12,397 bases of DNA from NCBI GenBank assembly GCA_964415525.1, contig CAYQAS010000122.1:1-12397 (forward strand). The letters run 5' to 3'. The translations under genes were made by a program, and so were the position numbers. The notes under the pieces were generated by a model. The model searched no databases. It was not told the DNA's origin and worked only from the letters and a program-made list of their open reading frames with translations. Origin of the DNA: CAZPUI01 sp964415525 (GTDB taxonomy: Bacteria > Acidobacteriota > Holophagae > Holophagales > Holophagaceae). Numbering within the stretch: the first letter of the stretch is position 1; each line of letters starts with the position of its first letter. This document shows positions 5,939 to 12,397 of this stretch, one piece after another.

Positions 5939-6476
5939 GAGAGGTTTCAAGGTCCCTTGCCGGGGAAACGGGGGGATGACGGGGGAGGAACGCCTGGGCG
6001 AATTCGTCGAACGGCCTCGTCATGGTTTTCGAAGGCGAGAAAAAAATATTTTCTTGAGGAAAAAATCTGCCTTTCATTCAGCTTATGTAAGGTTGTGGAT
6101 TCATGTTGGATTTGTTCAAGCTGTTTGTTGCTTTGTGAACGCGATACATCCAAGCCCCATTGCGCTGGTTTCGTTTGGAAGTGGCGCGCCTGAAATGGAA
6201 TTGTGTTCATGATTTATTGTTTAATTAAGCCCTCGCGTGCTTGGAACGGTTTCCAGAAAGGGCGTTGGATGGGCACATGCCCGTCGCATCTGCACGGCAT
6301 GGTGGTGATAGCCTTTTCCCGCTTGCATGAGAGGACTTCACCCATGTCGACCCCGTGGAATGATGCGCTATATCCTGGTGCCCGGTTCCAGGATGCGTGT
6401 TCGCGGAATAATCCAATGCAGACAGAAGTCGAGTAACGCATTTGTTTTCTAGGTAGTTAAACCTCAAATGAGTCCA

Positions 6477-6495
6477 CCGACACCGTGAGTGTCGG
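6477..6495 (+). promoter_or_regulatory. Perfect 7-bp hairpin in the leader of the TonB-dependent receptor
   Basis: CCGACAC (6477-6483), loop CGTGA (6484-6488), GTGTCGG (6489-6495). It ends 31 bases before the GGAGG of the receptor gene. No T-run follows, so it is not a classical terminator. It could be an operator or an mRNA leader stem. Confidence 0.45.
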
Positions 6496-6526
6496 CCACC
6501 TCCGCACCCCCACACACGCAACCCCT

Positions 6527-6531
6527 GGAGG
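6527..6531 (+). promoter_or_regulatory. Ribosome binding site deciding the TTG start of the TonB-dependent receptor
   Basis: GGAGG lies five bases before TTG 6537. The encoded N-terminus from this TTG is a textbook signal peptide. Starting at the upstream GTG 6489 would add 16 non-signal-like residues and would put the start codon inside the hairpin. Confidence 0.7.
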
Positions 6532-6536
6532 CAACC

Positions 6537-9449
6537 TTGAACAGCATCCATCCCCTGGCATCCCGCCTGATCCCCTTCATCGCCGTAGCGGCGCTGCCGC
6601 TCGCTGCCCAGGGTGTGTCAGGGCAGCTCAATGGAACCGTCCTCACCAAGGCTGGCAAGCCCGTTGTTGAGGCAAAGGTCGTGATTCGCAACGCAGAAAC
6701 CGGTCTTCTGCGCACGGGCCGCACGGATGCGAGCGGCCGCTTCTCTGCGCCGTTCCTGCCGGTGGGCCCATACACCCTGACGATCGAAAAGGAGGGATTC
6801 CAGACCTCCACCAACATCCGCACCAATCTGAACCTGGGCGAGACCGTTCCCGTCACAGTGTGGATGGTGCCGGTCGCCGCCGTCACGGTGGAAGTGACTG
6901 CCAACACGGTGGGGGTGATCGACACCGAGCGCACTTCCACGGCCACCCTGCTGACCACGGAAAACCTGGCCTCGCTGCCTGTCTCTGGCCGTCGATGGGA
7001 GAGCTACGCATTCCTGGCGCCCCAGGTCACGACGTCCTCCCAGCGCGGTGATATCGCGATCGCTGGCCAGCGCGGTATCAACACGGCCATCAATGTGGAC
7101 GGTGGCAACTACAGTTCCTCCTTCTTCGGCGGCACTCTGGGCAATCAGGCGGAGGGTACGCCCTTCACACTGTCGGCCGAGGCCATTCGCGAGTTCCAGG
7201 TCATCACCGACGGTGCCTCCACCGAGTTCGGCCGCATGGGCGGTGGCTACGTGAACGCCATCACCAAGACCGGCACGAACGATTTCACGGGCAGCATCTT
7301 CTATTACGAGAAGCCCAAGAGCACGGTCGCCAAGTCCCACTTCAACGGCCAGGAGGTCAGCGAGTTCACGAATCGCCAGTACGGGGCGACGGTGGGTGGC
7401 CCGATCATCAAGGACAAGCTGTTCTACTTCGTCTCCGTCGATCTTCAGCGCGATGCAAGGCCCAATCCCGTGATCTACGGCGTCGGCCCGCTCAACCCCG
7501 CCACCTTCGATCCGACCAATAAGGCCGATCAGACCTTCCTCGCTCGGAGCGCTGGCTACACCGCCCACAAGGATGCGAACACCCTTCTGGCGCGCGTGGA
7601 TTGGAACGTCACGCCGGAGCACCTCGTGTCGCTGCGCGTGAACCGCTCCTCGTTCTCGGGCGATTACAGCACTGGCTTTAACGTGGCTTACGAGAACACC
7701 GGGAGTGAAGAGGGCAAAACCGTCTCCATCGTCGGTCAGTGGAACTGGACCATCGGCAGCAACTGGCTGAACGAAGTGAGTATCAACAGCCTCTCTGAGG
7801 ACCTCCCGCGTGGCTTGCGTGCCTCCAAGCCGCAGATCCAGGTCAACCAGGTGGGGCGCTTTGGTGCGGGTTGGTATGAGCGCGCCTACGAGGCGAAGCA
7901 GACGCAGATCAGCGAGAAGATCACCTATTACACCGGCAACCTGACCCTCCGGGCAGGCTTTGACGTGAACAAGCACAACATCTTCGAGACCTTCATGGCG
8001 AAGGCCCAGGGCAGCTACTTCTTCAAGAGCCTCGCGGATTACCGTCTTGGCAATTGGGAGGACTACACCCAGTGGTTTAGCCTCCGCCCTGGCGTCAGCG
8101 CTGCTCAGGCCGGCACCATGGACGTTTCGGAGAAGGAATACTCAGCGTTTCTTTGGGCCGAATGGAAGCCAAATGCCCAGTGGCGCCTGGCGGGTGGCTT
8201 CCGCTACGACCGCCAGGAGCACCCCCAGGACGGCATCCTCGACTACAGCGGTGGTGTAGCCAGCCTGGGCCGTCCCGGCCCCCTGACGAGCAAGATGCCC
8301 AGTGACAGCGCCATCTCGCCTCGCGCGAGCTTCACCTGGACCCCCGACTTCGACAAGGGGAGCACGGTGGTGCGCGGCTCCGCCGGCATGTTCGTAAGCC
8401 GTACGCCATCCGTGTTCATCTATCCCGTGCTCACGTCCAACGGGATCGTGTCCGGCGAGATCATCTTCAAGTCCTCGGCCCTGACCCCTGCAATGAAAGC
8501 CGCCTTCCCCGACTTCGTTCGCGGCGCAGCGTTTAACTACGATAATCCGTTCACGTTCACCTCCTATAATCCAGCGACCTTCCCTGCGGGTAATCCTCCG
8601 GCGGTCAATACTTTCAGCCCTGACTTCAAGAACACCCGCACCAACCGCATGAGCCTCTCTGTGGAGAAGGCCCTGCCCAACGGTCTCGTCGTGGAAGCCA
8701 AAGGTACTTATTCCCGCTCGTGGAACCTGGAGCGTGTGACAGACCTCAACCTGACCTCCACCGGCACCACGTCATCCTTCGGGCGTCCACTCTACAGCAC
8801 CACACGGCCCAACAAGAACTACAACTCCTTCTGGGTCTTCATGAGCGATGCCGAGGCCAAGTACCAGGCCCTGACGCTCTCCGCGAAGTACCTCAAACCC
8901 GAGAGTCCCCTGCAGTTCCAGTTGGCATACACCTACGCCAGGGAGCGTGATACGGACTCCAACGAGCGCTCCTACACCTCCACCAACGCCCAGGATGTCA
9001 ACCGCTTGGGCGACGAGTGGGGCTACAGCGCCAACGACCGGCGTCACGTGGTGACCGGCTTCGTCTCCTACCACGAACGCCGGTTCACGGGCCTGCTCTT
9101 CGGCTTCAATGTCCGCTACCAGAGTGGAGTGCCCTACAACGTCCAGTTCAGCAGCGACCTCAACGGGGACAGCTACCGCAATGACCGCGTCTGGGGCAGC
9201 GAGCGCAATGCCTACCGCGAGTGCGGAAAGACCAACGTGGATCTGAAGATCAGCCGCGACTGGAAGCTTTTCGGCAAGACGAAGCTTTCGGCCAGCGCCG
9301 AGATCTTTAACCTCTTCAACAAGACCGCCCGTTACGACAGGGTCCGTCTGGATTCCAAGAGCACCGAAGCGGCTCCCATCTATGCGACGTCGCTCTACAC
9401 GGTGTCCACGGAGCGTCAGGCCCAGTTCGGCGTCCGTCTCTCCTTCTAG
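6537..9449 (+). CDS. Oar-like TonB-dependent outer-membrane receptor with carboxypeptidase-regulatory-like N-terminal domain
   Basis: From TTG 6537 the protein has 970 residues. A signal peptide (residues 1-25, NSIHPLASR then a hydrophobic stretch ending PLAAQ) is followed by a CarboxypepD_reg-like beta-sandwich (about 28-100: GQLNGTVLTKAGKPVVEAKV, DASGRFSAPFLPVGPYTLTI). A plug domain (about 115-255) includes GDIAIAGQRGINTAINVDGG, SAEAIREFQV and STEFGRMGGGYVNAITKTGTNDF, typical of Oar-like receptors abundant in Acidobacteriota. The rest is a beta-barrel with alternating aromatic strands, the late motif AEIFNLFNKTARYDR, and a C-terminal Phe (FGVRLSF) suited to BAM insertion. It probably imports a large substrate such as a sugar polymer, peptide or siderophore with TonB energy. 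No partner gene in the window identifies the substrate. It appears monocistronic, ending at the hairpin at 9487-9516. Confidence 0.92.
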   Translation: MNSIHPLASRLIPFIAVAALPLAAQGVSGQLNGTVLTKAGKPVVEAKVVIRNAETGLLRTGRTDASGRFSAPFLPVGPYTLTIEKEGFQTSTNIRTNLNLGETVPVTVWMVPVAAVTVEVTANTVGVIDTERTSTATLLTTENLASLPVSGRRWESYAFLAPQVTTSSQRGDIAIAGQRGINTAINVDGGNYSSSFFGGTLGNQAEGTPFTLSAEAIREFQVITDGASTEFGRMGGGYVNAITKTGTNDFTGSIFYYEKPKSTVAKSHFNGQEVSEFTNRQYGATVGGPIIKDKLFYFVSVDLQRDARPNPVIYGVGPLNPATFDPTNKADQTFLARSAGYTAHKDANTLLARVDWNVTPEHLVSLRVNRSSFSGDYSTGFNVAYENTGSEEGKTVSIVGQWNWTIGSNWLNEVSINSLSEDLPRGLRASKPQIQVNQVGRFGAGWYERAYEAKQTQISEKITYYTGNLTLRAGFDVNKHNIFETFMAKAQGSYFFKSLADYRLGNWEDYTQWFSLRPGVSAAQAGTMDVSEKEYSAFLWAEWKPNAQWRLAGGFRYDRQEHPQDGILDYSGGVASLGRPGPLTSKMPSDSAISPRASFTWTPDFDKGSTVVRGSAGMFVSRTPSVFIYPVLTSNGIVSGEIIFKSSALTPAMKAAFPDFVRGAAFNYDNPFTFTSYNPATFPAGNPPAVNTFSPDFKNTRTNRMSLSVEKALPNGLVVEAKGTYSRSWNLERVTDLNLTSTGTTSSFGRPLYSTTRPNKNYNSFWVFMSDAEAKYQALTLSAKYLKPESPLQFQLAYTYARERDTDSNERSYTSTNAQDVNRLGDEWGYSANDRRHVVTGFVSYHERRFTGLLFGFNVRYQSGVPYNVQFSSDLNGDSYRNDRVWGSERNAYRECGKTNVDLKISRDWKLFGKTKLSASAEIFNLFNKTARYDRVRLDSKSTEAAPIYATSLYTVSTERQAQFGVRLSF

Positions 9450-9486
9450 TTCGGTACCTGCTGTCGAAAAGGGGCCTGTAAGGGCT

Positions 9487-9520
9487 AATGCCGCTCAGTT
9501 CGCGCTGAGCGGCATTTTTC
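9487..9520 (+). terminator. Rho-independent terminator after the receptor gene (probably the IS left end)
   Basis: AATGCCGCTCAG (9487-9498) pairs perfectly with CTGAGCGGCATT (9505-9516) around the loop TTCGCG, and a T-run (9515-9519) follows. It lies 37 bases after the receptor stop codon. It works only for plus-strand transcription, because no T-run follows it on the minus strand. Confidence 0.85.
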
Positions 9521-9557
9521 TATGTACATGCCAACAGGGATGTTGTAAGGGGCGCAA

Positions 9558-10226
9558 ATGACTGACACGTCCCTCTTCGAATGCGAACTCGATGCTGCTT
9601 GCAGCGTTTCCCCACGGACGGGCTCGGTCGTCTGGGGGCACATTTGCCTCTGGCGTGGATCGAGGAGTCCTTGGCCTGTACGGGTACGGCGAGCATCCGA
9701 CGCCGTCGGTTGCCTGCGGAGCAGGTCGTATGGCTGGTGATTGCCCTCGCGCTGTACCGCGGTACGTCCATGTCCGAGGTGCTGGAGTCCCTCGGTCTGG
9801 GCGCTCCCGAACGGGAGTTCCCCCGCCGTCATGCGGGCGGGTATTTCCCAGGCTCGCCAACGCCTCGGGGCTGAGCCGCTGTCGGTGCTGTTCGAGCGCA
9901 CGGCCCAGGCCTGGTGTGCTCTAGATGCGGCCTCCTATGCCTGGAAGGGGCTGTCGCTTTGGGGCATGGACAGGACGACCTTTCGGATGCCCGACAGCCC
10001 CGATAACCGTGCATTTTTTGGGGTCCAGGGCTACGCCAGCGGGAAGGCCGCGAGCTATCCGCAGGTACGCGGCGTCAGTCTGATGGCCCTGTCTACGCGT
10101 CTTGTGGCTGACATGGCCTTAAGGGAATACGACACGAACGAGATGCGCTACGCCGAGGAACTCGTTCCGCGCATCCTGTTGACTTCACTGATGGATCAAC
10201 GGAAGTTCAAAGCGTCCGAGATCGCC
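9558..10226 (+). pseudogene. IS4-family transposase pseudogene (two frameshifts, internal deletion, truncated C-terminus)
   Basis: ATG 9558 follows AAGGGG (9547-9552) and encodes MTDTSLFECELDAA. The reading frame must then change between about 9595 and 9625 to reach LGRLGAHLPLAWIEESLACTG, RRRRLPAEQVVWLVIALAL and MSEVLESLGLGAPERE. A second change at the C5 run 9820-9824 restores the first frame for ISQARQRLGAEP, LFERTAQAW, KGLSLWGMDRTTFRMPDSPDN (first DDE Asp region; most relatives have Gly where Arg follows Asp), GYASGKAASYPQVRG and NEMRYAEELVPRI. At about 10165-10170 it jumps to LLTSLMDQRKFKASEIA, which in IS4 transposases lies roughly a hundred residues further on, just before the YxxRWExE block. 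That block and everything after it are missing. The catalytic core is therefore incomplete and the gene is dead. Confidence 0.88.
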
Positions 10227-11439
10227 GTCTCAGCAGATCCAACGCCCAGCTGGCTGCCCGCAGCTGGATATCCCCCCGGGAGCCCGGGAAGCTGTAGCTG
10301 AAGGCGGTCGTACCACCCGGTCCGGCGACGGCCATGTGCACCACGCCGACCTCAGCGGTGCCGTTCGGGTCCGCATCCGGTCCTGCGTTGCCCGTGATGC
10401 CGATGCCCCAGGTCGTCCCGAGCTTGACCCGGATGCCCTCGGCGAGGGCGCGGGTGGTGGCTTCGGAGACCGTGCCATGGGTGGCGATGACTGCAGGATC
10501 TACACCCGCTAAGGTGATCTTGGCGTCCTGGGCATACACGACTGCGCCCCCCGCGAAGACGGTGGAAGCGCCTGGCTGAGCCGTGAAACGTGCGGCCAGC
10601 AGACCGCCGGTCATGCTCTCGGCGGCGGCAAAGGTCTCGCCTCGGGCCTGCAGATTTGCCAACACCGTCGACTCGATACTCCCTTCACCGACGCAGACCA
10701 GGTCCTCACCGAGCTCCGCCCGGAAATCCGCCTCCGCCGCATCCAGGGCGGCCTGATCCCGGTTCCTCGCCTGCAGTTCCACATGGGTGTGGCTGGAGAG
10801 GATGGTCCAGTCCAGGTGCCCATGGACTTCACGCAGCGCCCGGGTGCGGTCATCCAGCGTGCTCTCGGGGATTCGGCAGGTGACCATCCGCAGGGTGTGG
10901 ACCGCCGCACCGGCCTTCGCCGCGAGGCGCGGCTCCACGACCGTTTCCCAGATGCCCTTCATCTCCCGGGGCACGCCGGGCATGAGCACGATGGTGCGGC
11001 CGGGGAAGCCCTCCGGATCCTTCCAGAGGATGCCTGGCGCGGTGCCGTTCGCGTTGGGCAGCATTTCGGCGCGCTCCGGCAGCATCACCTGCTTGTAGTT
11101 GCTGGGACTCGGTGTGCGCCCGCGCCGGGCGAAGAAGGCTTCGAGCGTGGCCTTGGCGTCGGCATGCTCCAGCAGGGCGTCTCCAAGCACCTCCGCCCAA
11201 CATTCCTTGGTGAGGTCGTCGAAAGTGGGCCCGAGCCCGCCGGTGCAGAGGATCAGTTCGGAGCGATCGAGGGCTTCCCTGAACAATTCCCGCAGGTCCG
11301 CCGGATTGTCGCCCGTGCAAGTCTTTCGCGTGAAGGCGAGCCCGAGGCGCGCCAAGCGCTGGGCCAGCCAGAGGCTGTTGGTGTCCAGCCGCTCCGTGGT
11401 GAGCAGTTCGGTTCCGATGGCGATGCATTCAATGCGCAT
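10207..11439 (-). CDS. cinA: CinA family protein: molybdopterin-binding-like domain plus NMN amidohydrolase (PncC-type) domain
   Basis: The 410-residue length is normal for two-domain CinA. The N-terminal MoCF-like domain shows AIGTELL (7-13), LCTGGLGPTFDDLTKE (64-79), NANGTAPG (129-136) and MPGVPREM (153-160). The C-terminal domain has AAESMTGGLLA (272-282) with the expected catalytic S275, then VVYAQDAK (300-307) with K307, and GITGNAGPD (347-355). The family hydrolyses nicotinamide mononucleotide to nicotinate mononucleotide in the pyridine nucleotide cycle, and the N-terminal domain acts on ADP-ribose-type compounds. No Shine-Dalgarno is seen before ATG 11439, so the mRNA may be leaderless or weakly translated. 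The last five or six residues (RSRTL) and the stop are encoded by the IS4 relic, so the original C-terminus was altered; the conserved domain appears complete. It is divergent from the acyl-CoA dehydrogenase gene. Confidence 0.92.
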   Translation of the reverse strand: MRIECIAIGTELLTTERLDTNSLWLAQRLARLGLAFTRKTCTGDNPADLRELFREALDRSELILCTGGLGPTFDDLTKECWAEVLGDALLEHADAKATLEAFFARRGRTPSPSNYKQVMLPERAEMLPNANGTAPGILWKDPEGFPGRTIVLMPGVPREMKGIWETVVEPRLAAKAGAAVHTLRMVTCRIPESTLDDRTRALREVHGHLDWTILSSHTHVELQARNRDQAALDAAEADFRAELGEDLVCVGEGSIESTVLANLQARGETFAAAESMTGGLLAARFTAQPGASTVFAGGAVVYAQDAKITLAGVDPAVIATHGTVSEATTRALAEGIRVKLGTTWGIGITGNAGPDADPNGTAEVGVVHMAVAGPGGTTAFSYSFPGSRGDIQLRAASWALDLLRRRSRTL

Positions 11440-11577
11440 GGATCGAGCATGGCATGGACGGGCGCAACCGGACCGGGCTCAAGGGCAGAGTGTCCTGGGC
11501 CGACCCATCCACTGCGTCCGCTGGAACAAGGTCATAACTCAGGCACCAGATACCCATAACAATCAATGGAGGCGCCC

Positions 11578-12397
11578 ATGGACTTCGCCCTTCCCGACCA
11601 CGTGCAGGCCCTGCGCGAGGAGGTGCGTCGCTTCGCCGAACGGGAGATCCGTCCCCATGTGATGGATTGGGACGCGCACAAGACCTTTCCGCACGCCGCC
11701 ATCGCCAAATTGGGCGAGATGGGACTGATGGGTACGCTCGTGCCGGAGGACCTCGGCGGGGCGGGCATGGGCTACCTGGAGTATGTGGTGGCGGTGGAAG
11801 AACTGAGCCGGGTGGACGGCAGCGTGGGCCTCACGGTGGCGGCCCACAACAGCCTCTGCACCAACCACATCCTGGCCATGGGCAACGCCGATCAGCATTC
11901 CCGATTTCTTCCGCGACTGGCCTCCGGCGAAACCCTCGGTGCCTGGGCTCTCACGGAACCCGGCGCGGGAAGCGACGCGGGCGCCCTGCGAACCACGGGG
12001 CGGCTGGAAGGCGACCACTGGGTGCTTAACGGTACCAAGACCTTCTGCACCCACGGCACCGTGGGGCAGGTCGCCGTCGTCATGGCCCGCACCCGGCCCG
12101 GGCACGGCACCGATGGCATCAGCGCCTTCATCCTTGAAAAGGGCATGGCAGGATTCCGGGCGGGCAAGCAGGAGGACAAGCTCGGCATGCGCGCCAGCGA
12201 TACCTCAGAGCTGATCCTGGAGGACGTGCAGGTGCCCGTGGCCAACCTCCTCGGCGAGGAGGGCGTGGGCTTCAAGCAGGCCATGAAGACGCTGGACGGT
12301 GGGCGCATCAGCATCGCGGCCCTTGCCCTTGGCATGGCCCAGGGGGCCTTCGAGGCCAGCGTGGCCTACGCGAAGCAGCGCACGACCTTCGGCAAGC
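11578..12397 (+). CDS. Acyl-CoA dehydrogenase (short-chain/butyryl type), partial (N-terminal 273 residues)
   Basis: ATG 11578 follows GGAGG (11568-11572) by five bases, and the frame stays open to the window edge. The N-terminal helical domain begins MDFALPDHVQALREEVRRFA. The FAD/substrate motif AWALTEPGAGSDAGALRT spans about 122-139, WVLNGTKTFCTHG about 148-160, KLGMRASDTSELILEDVQVP about 201-220, and the start of the C-terminal helical domain DGGRISIAALALGMAQGAFEASVAYAKQRTTFGK about 240-273. These are the standard signatures of the flavin enzymes that make the alpha-beta double bond in fatty or branched acyl-CoA oxidation, passing electrons to ETF. The catalytic Glu, usually near the C-terminus, is outside the window, so chain-length preference cannot be judged. 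No neighbouring beta-oxidation gene is in view; the gene diverges from cinA across 138 bp. Confidence 0.93.
   Translation, partial: MDFALPDHVQALREEVRRFAEREIRPHVMDWDAHKTFPHAAIAKLGEMGLMGTLVPEDLGGAGMGYLEYVVAVEELSRVDGSVGLTVAAHNSLCTNHILAMGNADQHSRFLPRLASGETLGAWALTEPGAGSDAGALRTTGRLEGDHWVLNGTKTFCTHGTVGQVAVVMARTRPGHGTDGISAFILEKGMAGFRAGKQEDKLGMRASDTSELILEDVQVPVANLLGEEGVGFKQAMKTLDGGRISIAALALGMAQGAFEASVAYAKQRTTFGK

Larger units (their letters stand above)
5928..6536. other. Intergenic region between YfiR-like gene and TonB-dependent receptor
   Basis: These 609 bp separate divergent genes and presumably hold both promoters. About 6035-6235 is AT-rich, with A and T runs near 6040-6065. I could not find a hexamer pair with good spacing that I would defend. 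Apart from the 6477-6495 hairpin and the GGAGG at 6527-6531, I see no further element. Short frames such as 6203-6436 have no coding signs. Confidence 0.6.
9486..10226 (+). mobile_element. Decayed IS4-group insertion sequence remnant (left end kept, right end lost)
   Basis: The likely left end is TAATGCCGCTCAGTT (9486-9500), which as I recall it differs by one base from the first 15 bases of the E. coli IS4 terminal repeat. Transposase similarity starts at 9558 and stops abruptly near 10226, inside the convergent cinA 3' end. No matching right inverted repeat or target duplication is visible. The length is about 0.74 kb, against about 1.4 kb for intact IS4. The exact edges are inference from where protein similarity fades. 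Confidence 0.75.

Noticed and set aside
6203..6436. Plus-strand frame of 77 residues in the AT-rich gap, including a 30-residue version from ATG 6344
   Set aside because: AGGA lies near ATG 6344, but the peptide has no signal, helix or family pattern, and codon positions show no coding bias.
6618..7976. Minus-strand frame of 452 residues inside the receptor gene
   Set aside because: It is antisense to the signal, plug and early barrel coding region, and its translation shows no recognisable domain.
9558..9924. Programmed frameshifting of the IS4 transposase
   Set aside because: IS4-group elements normally encode transposase in one frame, and the additional internal deletion and truncation show that the gene is dead.
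1..12397. CRISPR array, tRNA/rRNA, prophage or defence island
   Set aside because: No regularly spaced repeats, cloverleaf signals, phage genes or defence motifs were seen in any intergenic region.

Overview
The window is a GC-rich bacterial chromosome segment with two AT-richer intergenic islands. The gene set suggests an Acidobacteriota relative, possibly Holophagae (Geothrix/Holophaga-like). It includes an Oar-like TonB-dependent receptor with an N-terminal carboxypeptidase-regulatory-like domain, a Ppx/GppA phosphatase with an HD domain, CinA and an acyl-CoA dehydrogenase. The taxonomic guess is inference from gene style, not from a marker gene.

Left part (1-2083, minus strand). A two-gene redox operon reads leftwards. 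First comes a NarI/DsrM-like membrane cytochrome with a Cys4 tail (552-1664). Two bases after its stop codon begins a molybdopterin oxidoreductase of the assimilatory nitrate reductase type (1-549, C-terminus outside the window). Its 416-bp upstream region holds two near-identical FNR/DNR-type palindromes and one reasonable sigma70-like promoter, so oxygen- or nitrogen-oxide-responsive control is likely.

Centre (2081-5927). A small exported NTF2-like protein (minus) is divergent from a plus-strand operon: exopolyphosphatase Ppx, a short Lys/Arg-rich unknown protein, and a CHAD-domain protein. The last two overlap by GTGA. CHAD domains bind polyphosphate and Ppx degrades it, so this looks like a polyphosphate module. 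The CHAD gene converges on, and overlaps by 26 bp, a small YfiR/DUF4154-like exported protein whose best start is a GTG with a strong ribosome binding site.

Right part (5928-12397). After a 609-bp AT-rich gap comes a large TonB-dependent outer-membrane receptor. Its best start is a TTG just after a GGAGG, with a small perfect hairpin upstream. Behind it lies a decayed IS4-group insertion sequence with two frameshifts, an internal deletion and no right end. Its probable left end is a hairpin plus T-run that can serve as the receptor's terminator. The broken right edge of the relic supplies the stop codon and last few residues of the convergent cinA gene (minus). Divergent from cinA is an acyl-CoA dehydrogenase gene cut by the window edge.

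No rRNA, tRNA, CRISPR array, phage or defence genes were seen. The less ordinary points are the twin FNR-box regulatory region, the Ppx/basic protein/CHAD operon, and the IS4 relic that reshaped the 3' ends of two convergent genes.
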